From: Betaproteobacteria bacterium SCN1
Lineage (GTDB): Bacteria; Pseudomonadota; Gammaproteobacteria; Burkholderiales; Thiobacillaceae
Assembly (NCBI GenBank): GCA_008923315.1
Contig: WBSF01000002.1
Coordinates: forward strand, 186,001 to 250,000
DNA: 64,000 nucleotides
Direction: 5' to 3'
Shown here: piece by piece, positions 34,908 to 43,944 of the stretch
How positions within the stretch are numbered: position 1 is the first letter of the stretch
Layout: each line of letters starts with the position of its first letter
Program-made: the position numbers and the translations under genes
The notes under the pieces: model-generated
Seen by the model: the letters and a program-made list of their open reading frames with translations, nothing else
Database searches by the model: none
What the model was told of the DNA's origin: nothing

Positions 34908-36335
34908 TCAGAACCGGGTGCGCAGGCCCAGGGTGATCAGCGAGTGGTCCTGGTGGAAGCCGCCGAGCGTGCGGTTCTCGCCGTCGAAGTAATGGCCGGC
35001 CAGATAGATTTCGTGCGGTTCCCAACCCACGTAGCTGATCTTGGGACCGAGATAGACGTCGCGCACGTTGAAGCCGGTGGCGAAGCGCATGGCGGCCTTC
35101 CAGCGGCCGTTGGCGAAGGGGATCTCGACTTCGCCGTTGGCGCCGTAGTACTCCTTCAGTTCGAGCGAGGCGCGGTCGGTCTGCAGCGCATGCGCGACCA
35201 GTTGCAGGTTGACCCGGGTATCGCCGCCGCCCGGGAAGAATTCCAGTGCGCCGATCCAGTCGAGCGCGTGGGTCGTGTCCATGACGGTCGTCGGCTGCGT
35301 GTAGGGCACATTGTCGGTGTAGCCGACTTCCATACGCCAGGTCAGGCCGCCGCTGACCATTTCCATGTCCGCGCCGACGAAATTGTTGAAGGGGTGGACC
35401 GCGGTGAGCGTGAGCGTCGGCACGTCGATCCGGTAGTAGGGCAGCGACTGGCGCGTGCGTGCCAGCGTGACGCCGAAATCGAAGGGTTCGCCGGTCCGGG
35501 TCAGGCGGATTGCGCCGCCGCCGCTGCCGTGTTCATCGTCCTCGATGCGCGCGGCGCCGAGCCAGCCGGTGGTGAGGCTGGGGTCGATGCCGATGATCTG
35601 GCGCGTGGTGCGGTTGACCGGGCTCCAGACGCTGTCGGGATCGGGCAGCTGCGCGCCGCGAAACACGGGCAGCCAGACCGCATCGAGCTTGTATTCGCCC
35701 ATGGTCTGTTCCCAGCGTGCCGCAAGCTGGGCGCGACGGCGGTCGGCCAGATCGTCCAGCGCGAAGCGGGTGAGATCGGCGCGGCTGACGCGGTCGGCGA
35801 GCGGGATTTCGTCCACCCGGCCCCAGATGATGGTCTGGGCGCCGAAGGTCAGGCGGGTATCGCCGCTGCGGTAGCGCACGTAGGTGTCGCTGTAGTCGGC
35901 CAGCAGTTCGTCGTGGCCGGTCCGCCCGCCGGCCTGGGACATGCCGTCGAGCCGCGCGCTGGCGCGGAATTCCCAGTCGCGGCTGGGCTGCCACTGTACA
36001 TAGGGGCTGACGCGCAGCGTGGAATAGGTGTCGGCTTCGGCAGCGTCGGGCAGCACGCCAGTTTCCGCCAGCAGATCGTCGATGCCGAATTTGAGCGTCG
36101 GCTGCGCGCTGCGTGCGCGGCTGCGCGCCGTGCGCCTGGGGGGCGGCAGTTCGTCTGCGGCGGCGGCCGGCGGAGCGGCTTCAGCGGCAGCCGGTGCCCG
36201 CGTGCTGGTGCGTCGGGGGGGTGGCAGATCGTCCGCCGCTTCCTGGACGGCGGCGCGGGGCGGCGGCAGATCGTCCGCGGCGTGGGCGGCCAGGGCGACG
36301 AACGGCAGGCTCAGGGTCAAAAGCAGTCTGTTCAT
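34908..36335 (-). CDS. Outer-membrane beta-barrel-like protein with DLPPPR repeats (DUF1302-like)
   Basis: A 475-residue exported protein with a signal peptide (residues 1-19) and a low-complexity N-terminus containing three copies of D-D/E-L-P-P-P-R (21-27, 35-41, 61-67). A long region of alternating amphipathic strands follows, ending in the classic outer-membrane terminus LGLRTRF. Strand patterns (YVRYRSGDTRLTFGAQTIIWG) resemble DUF1302-type porins that neighbour RND transporters. The ATG overlaps the stop of the LolA-like gene. Likely the outer-membrane part of the route encoded here. Confidence 0.75.
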   Translation of the reverse strand: MNRLLLTLSLPFVALAAHAADDLPPPRAAVQEAADDLPPPRRTSTRAPAAAEAAPPAAAADELPPPRRTARSRARSAQPTLKFGIDDLLAETGVLPDAAEADTYSTLRVSPYVQWQPSRDWEFRASARLDGMSQAGGRTGHDELLADYSDTYVRYRSGDTRLTFGAQTIIWGRVDEIPLADRVSRADLTRFALDDLADRRRAQLAARWEQTMGEYKLDAVWLPVFRGAQLPDPDSVWSPVNRTTRQIIGIDPSLTTGWLGAARIEDDEHGSGGGAIRLTRTGEPFDFGVTLARTRQSLPYYRIDVPTLTLTAVHPFNNFVGADMEMVSGGLTWRMEVGYTDNVPYTQPTTVMDTTHALDWIGALEFFPGGGDTRVNLQLVAHALQTDRASLELKEYYGANGEVEIPFANGRWKAAMRFATGFNVRDVYLGPKISYVGWEPHEIYLAGHYFDGENRTLGGFHQDHSLITLGLRTRF

Positions 36336-37144
36336 GGGCGGTAGTCCGATTCCAGGCGCTCGTCGGCGAGCGTTTGCGAGGTAAAGAGTTTGGCGGGCAG
36401 TTTCTGGTCGTACAGCGCGGTGTCGATGACCAGACGGGTTTCGTGTCCGCTTTCCAGATCGACCATGCGGCTGTCGGTCAGCGTCCAGTAGCCCTGCATG
36501 CGTTTCTTGGCGCGCAGCAGCCATCGCTTGCTGGGTGTGCCGGCGTCGCGTTCGAAATAATCGACCCGTTGCGGAATGGCAGTCGCCGGGTCGATCCAGC
36601 TGATACGTTTGAGGTAGATCGATTCGCCCGTCTCGACGGGGATACTTTCCAGCACGTCGCAAAGAATGCCGTTCTCGGTCTGCCTGCCCAGGAGCCGGTG
36701 ACGGTCCTTCGATGGTTTGCGTTCCTGAAGATCTTCGAAATAGAGGTCGGAACCGACAAAGCGGCCGCCTTTGCGGTCGCTGGAAATCCGGCGCACGCGG
36801 TCGAGCGCAGGCAGATACAGCCACTGGTCGGTACTGCCGTCCGCCTTGTCGAGGCTCAGCAAACCGGTACCGGCGATGTCTTCGGGATCGAGGAAACGGA
36901 TCAGGTTCGCGGTTTCGCCGCCGGATTTGTCGATCCGGTAAGTAACGAGTTCGCGGATGCGCGGTGCGCGGCCGCGTTCGGTCAGCACCATGCGCCCGAG
37001 TGTGGTGAGGTCGCGGCCGTTGGGGCGGTCGTAGACGCGTTGCGCAAGATCGCCCGCCGGGTCGGCGCGGACCGGCGCGGCGCAGACCAGACAGAGCAGC
37101 AGCGAGGCGATCAGATAGCGCGGCGAAACGGAGCGGCTATGCAT
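36332..37144 (-). CDS. LolA-like periplasmic protein (outer-membrane lipoprotein-sorting family)
   Basis: A 270-residue exported protein with a signal peptide (LIASLLLCLVCAAPVRA). Its body is the LolA/LppX-like fold found beside MMPL transporters: DQWLYLPALDRVRRISSDRKGGRFVGSDLYFEDL, KRISWIDPATAIPQRVDYF and LTDSRMVDLESGHETRLVID. Such proteins probably shuttle a hydrophobic cargo through the periplasm. First gene of the operon, with a four-base overlap to the barrel-like gene. It is not the housekeeping LolA, which is shorter and differs in sequence. Confidence 0.82.
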   Translation of the reverse strand: MHSRSVSPRYLIASLLLCLVCAAPVRADPAGDLAQRVYDRPNGRDLTTLGRMVLTERGRAPRIRELVTYRIDKSGGETANLIRFLDPEDIAGTGLLSLDKADGSTDQWLYLPALDRVRRISSDRKGGRFVGSDLYFEDLQERKPSKDRHRLLGRQTENGILCDVLESIPVETGESIYLKRISWIDPATAIPQRVDYFERDAGTPSKRWLLRAKKRMQGYWTLTDSRMVDLESGHETRLVIDTALYDQKLPAKLFTSQTLADERLESDYRP

Positions 37145-37301
37145 GAGAACGGTCGGGTGCGGTGCGGGGTTCGATATTCAACGGGTGGCCAAGGCCGAAC
37201 TTTACCGCAATTCACGCAAACCGCCTCGGGCGGGCTGGATTTCCGGGGCTGGATATGATAAAAAGACAAAAATATCCTCAACTTGACCGGATGAATTTCG
37301 G

Positions 37302-38672
37302 ATGCCTACGACGCTCGATCTGCTGCGCAAATACAGCGTGCCGGGGCCGCGCTACACTTCGTACCCTACCGCGCCGTACTTCCACACCGGTTTCGGCGAA
37401 GCCGACTGGGCCGAGGCGCTGGCCGCACCGGCCGCCGGGCGCGGCCTGTCGCTGTACGCGCACATCCCCTTCTGCGACTCGCTCTGCTACTACTGCGGCT
37501 GCAACATGGTCGCCACCCGCGATTACGGCAAGACCGTGCCCTATCTCGCCGCAATCGAGCGCGAGATGGCCGAGACCGCGGCGCGGATCGATGCGTCGCG
37601 CGTGGCGCACCAGCTCCACTGGGGCGGCGGTACGCCCACCTATCTGAGCCCGGACGACATCCGCAGGCTGATGGCGATCATGAAACAGCATTTCCGCATC
37701 GCGCCGGATGCGGAAATCAGCTGCGAGGTGGATCCGCGCGAGTTGACCCGCGCGCACCTCGAAGCCCTGCGCGAGTCCGGTTTCAACCGGGTGTCGTTCG
37801 GCGTGCAGGACATGGACCCGGCGGTCCAGCAGGCCGTCAACCGCATCCAGTCCGCCGAACTCATCCGGCAGGTGATGGACTGGTCGCGCGAACTCGGATT
37901 TTCCAGCATCAACCTCGACCTCATCGTCGGCCTGCCGAAGCAGACGGTCGAAAGCTTTCGCCGCACCCTGGCCCAGGTCGTCGAATGGGCGCCCGACCGT
38001 CTGGCGGTGTTCGCGTATGCCCACGTGCCCTGGATGAAGAAGCACCAGCAGCTCATCCAGGAGGCCGACCTGCCCGATGCGGCGGTGCGCCTGGGCCTGC
38101 AGCAGGCGGTGAACGAGAGGCTGGGCGAGGCCGGCTACGTGAACATCGGCCTCGACCATTTCGCCCGCCCCGAGGACGAACTGGTGCGCGCCCAGCAGAA
38201 CAAGACGCTGTGGCGCAATTTCCAGGGCTACACCACGCACAAGGACAGCGACATCCTCGCCTTCGGCGTCTCCAGCATCAGCCAGACCGCCGACGTCTAC
38301 ATGCAGAACGAGAAGAACCTCAAGCGCTATCAGACGCGCGTGGGCTATACCGGCTTCGCCGTCGAGCGCGGTATCCGGCTCAGCCGCGACGACCGGATCC
38401 GCCGCGACGCGATCACCCGCGTGATGTGCGATCTGGAACTCGACTTTGCGGCCTTCGGCCGCGAATGGGACATCGGCTTCGCCGACTACTTTGCCGAGGC
38501 GCTGGCCGATCTGCAGCCGCTGGCCGACGACGGGCTGGTCGAGCTGGGAACGGAACGCGTTGCGGTCACCGAACGCGGGCGCCTTTTCCTGCGCAACATC
38601 GGCATGTGCTTCGACCGCTACCTGAAGGAAGCCGCCACCGGCGACCGGCTGCGTTATTCGCGCACGGCCTGA
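37302..38672 (+). CDS. hemN: Oxygen-independent coproporphyrinogen III oxidase
   Basis: A 456-residue radical SAM enzyme for anaerobic or microaerobic haem synthesis, converting coproporphyrinogen III to protoporphyrinogen IX. It has PGPRYTSYPTAPYF near the N-terminus and the cluster motif Cys58-x3-Cys62-x2-Cys65 followed by Cys67 (HIPFCDSLCYYCGCN). GGGTPTYL, the SAM-binding region and a C-terminal HemN domain (IMCDLELDF-like VMCDLELDFAAF) are also present. It fits functionally with the cbb3 oxidase and ccm genes in this window. No clear FNR site was found upstream. Confidence 0.96.
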   Translation: MPTTLDLLRKYSVPGPRYTSYPTAPYFHTGFGEADWAEALAAPAAGRGLSLYAHIPFCDSLCYYCGCNMVATRDYGKTVPYLAAIEREMAETAARIDASRVAHQLHWGGGTPTYLSPDDIRRLMAIMKQHFRIAPDAEISCEVDPRELTRAHLEALRESGFNRVSFGVQDMDPAVQQAVNRIQSAELIRQVMDWSRELGFSSINLDLIVGLPKQTVESFRRTLAQVVEWAPDRLAVFAYAHVPWMKKHQQLIQEADLPDAAVRLGLQQAVNERLGEAGYVNIGLDHFARPEDELVRAQQNKTLWRNFQGYTTHKDSDILAFGVSSISQTADVYMQNEKNLKRYQTRVGYTGFAVERGIRLSRDDRIRRDAITRVMCDLELDFAAFGREWDIGFADYFAEALADLQPLADDGLVELGTERVAVTERGRLFLRNIGMCFDRYLKEAATGDRLRYSRTA

Positions 38673-38765
38673 GTATGCCCCGCCGGCCTGCCGGCTCTCT
38701 CGCCATGCCTGCCGACCGGCTGTCGCAGATTTGCGCGCGGCTTGCGGTAAAGTGCGCATGCAACC

Positions 38766-40310
38766 ATGACAACGCGGCGATTTTTCTATCCCCTGCTGGC
38801 AGGCGCGCTCTATTTTGCGGGCGCGCGCCTTGGCGTGGCGGCTTCCGCGATGTCCGAAGGCATTGCCATTTTCTGGTTGCCGAACGGCATATTGCTGGCT
38901 GCCCTGCTGGTCGCGCGTGCGCGCGACTGGCCGCTTTATCTGGGTGCTGCCGTGCTCGCCGAAGTGTTTGCCGATTTGCCTGCCTTCACGCTCTGGCAGG
39001 CACTGGGATTCGCGGCGGTCAATCTGTTCGAATGCCTGCTGGCCGCGCTCGTGTTGCGCCGGCTGGCCCAGCCTTTCACTTTCGACCGCTTGCGGCACGT
39101 CATCTGGTTCGGCGGGGTCGCGCTGCTGCTGGCGCCGGGCCTCGCCGCCTTGCCGGGGGCCGCGATCTACGCGATGGACGGGGATGCGCAGACCTCGTTC
39201 TGGTCGTACTGGCGGATATGGTGGGTCGGAGACAGTCTCGGCGTCCTGATGGTCGTGCCGCTCGCGCTGGGCTGGCTCTCCGGACGGTCGGCACTGCGGC
39301 CGCTGCGGATACTGGAAACCGCAGCGATCCTCGTGGTCACCAGCGTGCTGGCCTGGCGGATATTCGTGCTGGGCGGCGGCGAGACGGGGCGGTTGCTCGA
39401 CAGTCCTTTCCTGATGCTGCCGCTGCTGCTCTGGCCGGCGATTCGTCTGGGGGTATGGGAAACCGCCGCGTTCGGCCTGCTGATTGCCGTCGCCGCCATT
39501 CTCGCCAATCTGGCGGGCCTGGGGCCGTTCCATTCGGAGCTGCCGCAAGCCACGGTTCTGCGCGTCCAGGAGTATCTGGCGACGCTGCTGTTCGTGTCGC
39601 TGGCCCTGGCCGCGCTGTTGCAGGAGCTGCGCGACCGCAACGAAAGTCTGCAGACGCACGAGCGCGAATTGCGCGAATCGCGGGAAGCGATCTGGCAGCT
39701 CAACCTCGAACTCGAGTCACGGGTACGTGCGCGGACCGAGGAACTGCAGATCGCCAACCGGCTGCTCGAAGAGCTGGCTTCGGTCGACTCCCTGACGGGG
39801 GCAAGCAATCGGCGGCATTTCCTGGAGATGGCGCGCATCGAAGTGGGCCGCGCCCTGCGTCTCGACATGCCGGTTTCAGCCGTCATGCTCGATCTGGACC
39901 ATTTCAAGCGCGTCAACGACGTGCACGGGCACGAGGCCGGCGACCGGGTCCTGCAGACCTTTGCCAATGCCATCCGCACCACGCTGCGGTCGAGCGATAT
40001 CTTCGCCCGTCTCGGCGGTGAGGAATTCATGCTGTTGCTGCCCGGGCAGAACCGGGACAATGCCTGCGCGCTGGCCGAGCGCCTGCGCATGCTCACCGCA
40101 TCGCTCGAATGCCGGGAATGCCCCGAAGGCGTGACGGTGAGCATCGGCGTCGCGGGGCTGGGCATGCACGGCGCGCACGACCTCGACAGCCTGATGCGGC
40201 AGGCCGATCGTGCGCTCTACGTGTCCAAGCATGCAGGGCGCAACCGGGTGTCGGTGATCGACGATGAAGCGCCCGACCTCGGCTTGGCCGAATCCGGTAC
40301 CGGCCCGTAA
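38766..40310 (+). CDS. Membrane diguanylate cyclase (MASE1-GGEEF)
   Basis: A 514-residue protein. A MASE1 sensor (residues about 5-290) of eight or so helices starts FYPLLAGALYFAGARLGVA and includes FWLPNGILLAALL. A coiled coil (about 298-345) and a GGDEF domain follow. The active site reads GGEEF at 417-421, a functional variant, and an inhibitory RxxD site (RSSD, 408-411) lies five residues before it. DLDHFKRVNDVHGHEAGD is intact. It should make cyclic di-GMP subject to product inhibition. The MASE1 signal is unknown. Confidence 0.94.
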   Translation: MTTRRFFYPLLAGALYFAGARLGVAASAMSEGIAIFWLPNGILLAALLVARARDWPLYLGAAVLAEVFADLPAFTLWQALGFAAVNLFECLLAALVLRRLAQPFTFDRLRHVIWFGGVALLLAPGLAALPGAAIYAMDGDAQTSFWSYWRIWWVGDSLGVLMVVPLALGWLSGRSALRPLRILETAAILVVTSVLAWRIFVLGGGETGRLLDSPFLMLPLLLWPAIRLGVWETAAFGLLIAVAAILANLAGLGPFHSELPQATVLRVQEYLATLLFVSLALAALLQELRDRNESLQTHERELRESREAIWQLNLELESRVRARTEELQIANRLLEELASVDSLTGASNRRHFLEMARIEVGRALRLDMPVSAVMLDLDHFKRVNDVHGHEAGDRVLQTFANAIRTTLRSSDIFARLGGEEFMLLLPGQNRDNACALAERLRMLTASLECRECPEGVTVSIGVAGLGMHGAHDLDSLMRQADRALYVSKHAGRNRVSVIDDEAPDLGLAESGTGP

Positions 40311-40314
40311 GGCG

Positions 40315-40614
40315 TCAGCAGCAGTCTCCGCCGCCTTCGCGTTTGGGGCAGCCCTCGGGACGCCGGGTGGCAGGCAGCGGGCAGCGGTTGATCTCGTTCG
40401 CGCCGCGCTGGAAATAGCAGGTCAGCATGCTGGACGCGATGCCCAGCAGCCAGAAGATGAAGAAGCCGAGGGTATAGGCGGCGATGCGCTGTTCGATCAG
40501 CGGCTCGCCCCGGTACATGATCTCCAGCGGGTCGAACAGGCTGGTGAAAACGATGTCGGCCACCCCGGCTACGAGGAAGGATGGCCACAGGATGTGGATC
40601 AGGCGTTGCATCAT
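40315..40614 (-). CDS. Small membrane protein at the end of the cbb3 operon, unknown function
   Basis: A 99-residue protein with two hydrophobic helices (about 8-28 and 45-68) and a cysteine-containing, charged C-terminus (CPLPATRRPEGCPKREGGGDCC). The first helices and the motif VFTSLFDPLEI resemble small proteins found behind cbb3 oxidase genes in related bacteria, but I cannot name a family with certainty. It lies 25 bases after the DUF3149 gene on the same strand and converges with the cyclase gene. Confidence 0.7.
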   Translation of the reverse strand: MMQRLIHILWPSFLVAGVADIVFTSLFDPLEIMYRGEPLIEQRIAAYTLGFFIFWLLGIASSMLTCYFQRGANEINRCPLPATRRPEGCPKREGGGDCC

Positions 40615-40639
40615 CGCGCGCTCCTCGTCGGATGGACGG

Positions 40640-40777
40640 TCATTCCTGTTTCGGTTCGTTCATCTTGCGCTTGAGCCAGAACGACAGGAAGAATCCCATC
40701 CCGATGATGAACACGATCGTGAACAGGCTCAAGAGGCCGATGCCGCTGGTGAAGAGCAGATCGAGTACGACATCCAT
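40640..40777 (-). CDS. Small DUF3149 membrane protein
   Basis: A 45-residue protein, MDVVLDLLFTSGIGLLSLFT then one transmembrane helix (IVFIIGMGFFLSFWL) and a basic tail (KRKMNEPKQE). This is the pattern of DUF3149 proteins, which commonly accompany cbb3 oxidase genes. Function unknown; it may assist oxidase assembly. It starts 1 base downstream of the fixH stop and has AGGGAGAC before its ATG. Confidence 0.8.
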   Translation of the reverse strand: MDVVLDLLFTSGIGLLSLFTIVFIIGMGFFLSFWLKRKMNEPKQE

Positions 40778-40778
40778 T

Positions 40779-41306
40779 TCAGTCTCCCTGTGATTGATGA
40801 ACGGTGGCGGCGGTCAGCACGACAGCCTGATCGAACGGCGCGTACACGACGCCCGACAGGCGCCAGGTCGAGCCTGGGTCGCCGATCTGGGCGTGCCATT
40901 TGCCCGGGTGCAATGCCGGCAGGGCGGCACGATAGTGCCCATCGCCGGCGTGTTGCAGCGTCAGCGCCTGATCCTGGCCCTGGCGTGTCGGATGCGCCAG
41001 CGTCAGGGCCAGCCGGTCAGGCCAGTGATCCATGCGGCCGCTCAGCGCGATGTCGAGCGCACCGTTCCGGCTCTGGATCGTGGCCTGCAGGTGGCGTGCC
41101 CCGGCGGCGGCGTCGCGCGCCAGGGTCTGGTTGATCGCGAGACCGGCCTTGTAATAGTCGCCGACGACCAGGCCGTCGTAGTGCGTCACGGCGATCCAGA
41201 CGGTGCTGAGGCCCGCGATCACGGCGGTGGCCGGCAGGCTCATCAGGAACCAGGGCCAGGGTTCGCGGTACCATGGCTTGTGCGTCGATGCGGTCGATGG
41301 GGTCAT
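40779..41306 (-). CDS. fixH: FixH/CcoH-family protein
   Basis: A 175-residue protein with an N-terminal cytoplasmic stretch, one helix (about 20-42: PWPWFLMSLPATAVIAGL) and a periplasmic domain. The FixH hallmark is VVGDYYKAGLAINQTLARD, followed by HPTRQGQDQALTL and GDGHYRAALPAL. CcoH is a small assembly or stability factor of cbb3 oxidase. It lies directly downstream of ccoG, as in fixGH clusters. Confidence 0.9.
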   Translation of the reverse strand: MTPSTASTHKPWYREPWPWFLMSLPATAVIAGLSTVWIAVTHYDGLVVGDYYKAGLAINQTLARDAAAGARHLQATIQSRNGALDIALSGRMDHWPDRLALTLAHPTRQGQDQALTLQHAGDGHYRAALPALHPGKWHAQIGDPGSTWRLSGVVYAPFDQAVVLTAATVHQSQGD

Positions 41307-41324
41307 GGAGCGCTCCCGTACGGT

Positions 41325-42743
41325 TCAGCGGTTGAAGAACTTGGTCGACACGTCGTCGCGGATGCGCGCGTCGTCGGCCGCCTGGATGTGGACGGTGACT
41401 TCGATCGAACGGCCTTTCAGGTCCGTGGGATCGGCAACGAGGCTCACGGGCACGTCGATGGTTTCCAGCGGTGCGGCGGCGATCTCGCGGCCGGCACTGA
41501 CGACCTTGAGGCCGGGGATGCCGCTTGCCCCGATCGTGTAGCGATGCGGGGCGTTGTCCTTGTTGATGATCTGCAGGCGGTAGACGTTTTCAATCAGGCC
41601 GTCGTCGGTTTCCTTGGACAGGGCGACGCGGTCGCGCACCACATCGACGCGCAGCGGCACGCGGGTTGCCAGGCTGTAGAGGAAGGCGGCGGCGATGGTG
41701 CCCAGCAGAACGGTGTAGATGAGCGTGCGCGGCCGCAGGATGTGGCGAATGATGCTCTGGTCGGGGTATTTGCCTTTCACCGCGTTTTCCGTGGTGTAGC
41801 GGATGAGCCCGCGTGGATAGCCCATCTTGTCCATGATCTGGTCGCAACCGTCGATGCAGGCGGCGCAGCCGATGCATTCGTACTGCAGGCCGTTGCGGAT
41901 GTCGATGCCGGTGGGGCACACCTGCACGCAGACGCCGCAATCCACGCAGGCGCCGAGGCCGGCGGCCTTGTAGTCGGTCTTCTTGCTGCGTGCGCCGCGC
42001 GGCTCGCCCCGGCCGGGATCGTAGGAGATGACCAGCGTGTCGGAGTCGAACATCACGCTCTGGAAGCGCGCGTAGGGGCACATGTACTTGCACACCTGTT
42101 CGCGCATGAAGCCGGCGTTGCCCCAGGTGGCGAAGGCGTAGAACAGGATCCAGAAGGTTTCCCACGGACCCAGGCCCATCGACGCCACTTCGGCCGCCAG
42201 CGTCTTGACCGGCGTGAAATAGCCGACGAAGGTAAAGCCCGTCCACAGCGCGATGACGAACCACACCAGATGCTTGAGGCCGCGCTTCTTCAGCTTGGCG
42301 GCGTTCCATGGCGAGGCATCGAGCTTGCGGCGCGCGATATGATCGCCCTCGAACCAGTTTTCCACCCACATGAAAATCTCGGTGTAGACCGTCTGCGGGC
42401 AGGCATAGCCGCACCACAGCCGGCCGGCGACGGCGGTGAACAGGAACAGGGACAGGGCCGACAGGATCAGCAGGCCGGTGAGGTAGACGAAATCCTGCGG
42501 CCAGAACACCAAGCCGAAAATATAGAACTTGCGGGCCGCCAGATCGAACAGTACCGCCTGGCGGTTGTCCCACGAAATCCAGGGCAGCCCGTAGTAGAGC
42601 GCCTGGGTCAACAGCACCAGCGCAATGCGCCAGTTGGCGAACACGCCGTGTACCGCGCGCGCCTGGATCGTCTGCCGGATCGCGTAGAGCTGCTGCTCGA
42701 TCGGCGCCTCGTTCGAGGCCTGTTTGTCGTCTGTCGCTGCCAT
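41325..42743 (-). CDS. ccoG: Cbb3 oxidase accessory protein CcoG (FixG)
   Basis: A 472-residue membrane ferredoxin with about five helices and two 4Fe-4S sites (CVDCGVCVQVCPTGIDI and YECIGCAACIDGCDQIM). It also has the CGYACPQTVYTEIFMWVE and CKYMCPYARFQSVMFD cysteine motifs and a C-terminal immunoglobulin-like domain. CcoG takes part in copper handling for cbb3 oxidase assembly. The ATG at 42743 opens a normal N-terminus (MAATDDKQ). It follows ccoP with a gap of about 105 bases. Confidence 0.95.
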   Translation of the reverse strand: MAATDDKQASNEAPIEQQLYAIRQTIQARAVHGVFANWRIALVLLTQALYYGLPWISWDNRQAVLFDLAARKFYIFGLVFWPQDFVYLTGLLILSALSLFLFTAVAGRLWCGYACPQTVYTEIFMWVENWFEGDHIARRKLDASPWNAAKLKKRGLKHLVWFVIALWTGFTFVGYFTPVKTLAAEVASMGLGPWETFWILFYAFATWGNAGFMREQVCKYMCPYARFQSVMFDSDTLVISYDPGRGEPRGARSKKTDYKAAGLGACVDCGVCVQVCPTGIDIRNGLQYECIGCAACIDGCDQIMDKMGYPRGLIRYTTENAVKGKYPDQSIIRHILRPRTLIYTVLLGTIAAAFLYSLATRVPLRVDVVRDRVALSKETDDGLIENVYRLQIINKDNAPHRYTIGASGIPGLKVVSAGREIAAAPLETIDVPVSLVADPTDLKGRSIEVTVHIQAADDARIRDDVSTKFFNR

Positions 42744-42849
42744 GCTTCGTGGCTTCGTCTCGTGGTGGGCCGCTGGAGCGCACTGCCCGCAATGCGCTCT
42801 AGCGGCCCGCCGGGGCTGGCCCCGGCGGATGTCGCTTATCGATTGCCGC

Positions 42850-43770
42850 TCACTGTTTCTGCGACAGGCCGTAGACGTAGGCTGCCAGGAGGTGCAGCTT
42901 GGCGTCGCGGTTCGACGTGGTGCCCAGTGTCTGCGCCGCGGCCGGCATGACGCCGTTGCGTCCCTTGGCGATGGTCTCGATGATCGCAGCTTCGCTGCCG
43001 CCGTAGAGCCATACCTTGTCGGTGAGGTTGGGGGCGCCCAGCGCCGCCATGCCGGTGCCGTCGGGCATATGGCAGGCGGCGCAGTTGTCGGCGAACTTCT
43101 GTTTGCCGGCTTCGGCGAGTGCAAGATCGTGCGGGCGGCCGGACAGCGACAGCACATAGTTCGCAACCTGTTTCGTGCCGTCGGAGCCGAGCGCCTCGCC
43201 CATCGCCGGCATCACGCCGTTGCGGCCATCGGTGATGGTCGCCTTGATAGTGTCGGGGTCGCCGCCGTACAGCCAGTCGTGATCGGTCAGGTTGGGGAAG
43301 CCGGCGGCGCCGGCTGCGTCCGAGCCGTGGCACTGCGAACAGTAGGTCAGGAACAGATTCCGGCCGATGGCGTGCGCCTCCGGGTTGGCGGCCAGGCTGG
43401 CGATGTCCTGCTTCATGAAGCCGGCGTAGACCGGCTGAAACTTCGCTTCGGCGGCCTTCACCTCGGCCTCGTACTCACCCTTCGAGGTCCAGCCGAGCAG
43501 ACCGGCGTAGTTGCCCAGGCCCGGCCACAGCGCCAGATAGACGAGCGCGAAGACCAGCGTGCTGTAGAACAGGCCGAGCCACCAGCGCGGCAACGGATTG
43601 TTCAGGTCCTGCAGATCCTCGTCCCAGGTGTGCTCGATCAGCTCCGGCTTTTCGCCGGGGGCGAGTTTGCGTGTCGTCTGCATCTTCAGGAAGATCCAGG
43701 TGCCGACGATGCTCACCAGGGTGATGAGGCTGATGTAGATGGGCCAGAAGCCGCTCGTGAAATCGCTCAT
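42850..43770 (-). CDS. ccoP: Cbb3-type cytochrome c oxidase dihaem subunit CcoP
   Basis: A 306-residue subunit with N-terminal helices (about 8-28 and 63-82) and two c-type haem motifs, CSQCH (144-148) and CAACH (230-234), with distal methionines in NGVMPAM and NGVMPAA. It passes electrons to CcoN. The haems need the Ccm system encoded at the left end of the window. The ATG at 43770 overlaps the ccoQ stop (ATGA). Confidence 0.96.
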   Translation of the reverse strand: MSDFTSGFWPIYISLITLVSIVGTWIFLKMQTTRKLAPGEKPELIEHTWDEDLQDLNNPLPRWWLGLFYSTLVFALVYLALWPGLGNYAGLLGWTSKGEYEAEVKAAEAKFQPVYAGFMKQDIASLAANPEAHAIGRNLFLTYCSQCHGSDAAGAAGFPNLTDHDWLYGGDPDTIKATITDGRNGVMPAMGEALGSDGTKQVANYVLSLSGRPHDLALAEAGKQKFADNCAACHMPDGTGMAALGAPNLTDKVWLYGGSEAAIIETIAKGRNGVMPAAAQTLGTTSNRDAKLHLLAAYVYGLSQKQ

Positions 43771-43934
43771 TTCTTGTCTCCTTGTTGGGCGGGGGGCTCG
43801 TCCTCGGCGAAGGGCAGGCGTCCGGCGTCCTCGAAGCGTTCCTTGTTGGCGCGGCTGTAGGCCCACCATACGATGCCGATGAACACCACGATGAAAACGA
43901 TGGTGACGATGCCGCTCAGCGTTCCGCTGTCCAT
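43767..43934 (-). CDS. ccoQ: Cbb3 oxidase small subunit CcoQ
   Basis: A 55-residue protein with one helix (IVTIVFIVVFIGIVWWAYS) and a charged tail (RANKERFEDAGRLPF), the usual CcoQ/FixQ form. CcoQ stabilises the CcoP-CcoNO complex. The start ATG at 43934 lies 10 bases after the ccoO stop, and the end overlaps ccoP. Confidence 0.92.
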   Translation of the reverse strand: MDSGTLSGIVTIVFIVVFIGIVWWAYSRANKERFEDAGRLPFAEDEPPAQQGDKK

Positions 43935-43944
43935 GATCGCCGCC

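Noticed and set aside
34803-36344. Plus-strand open frames through the RND/barrel genes
   Set aside because: They cross two well-supported minus-strand genes with family motifs and overlap signals, and their products look like composition-driven antisense.
37280-37300. FNR-like box TTGAC-N4-TGAAT upstream of hemN
   Set aside because: Only the first half resembles TTGAT; the second does not match ATCAA, and it lies too close to the start codon.
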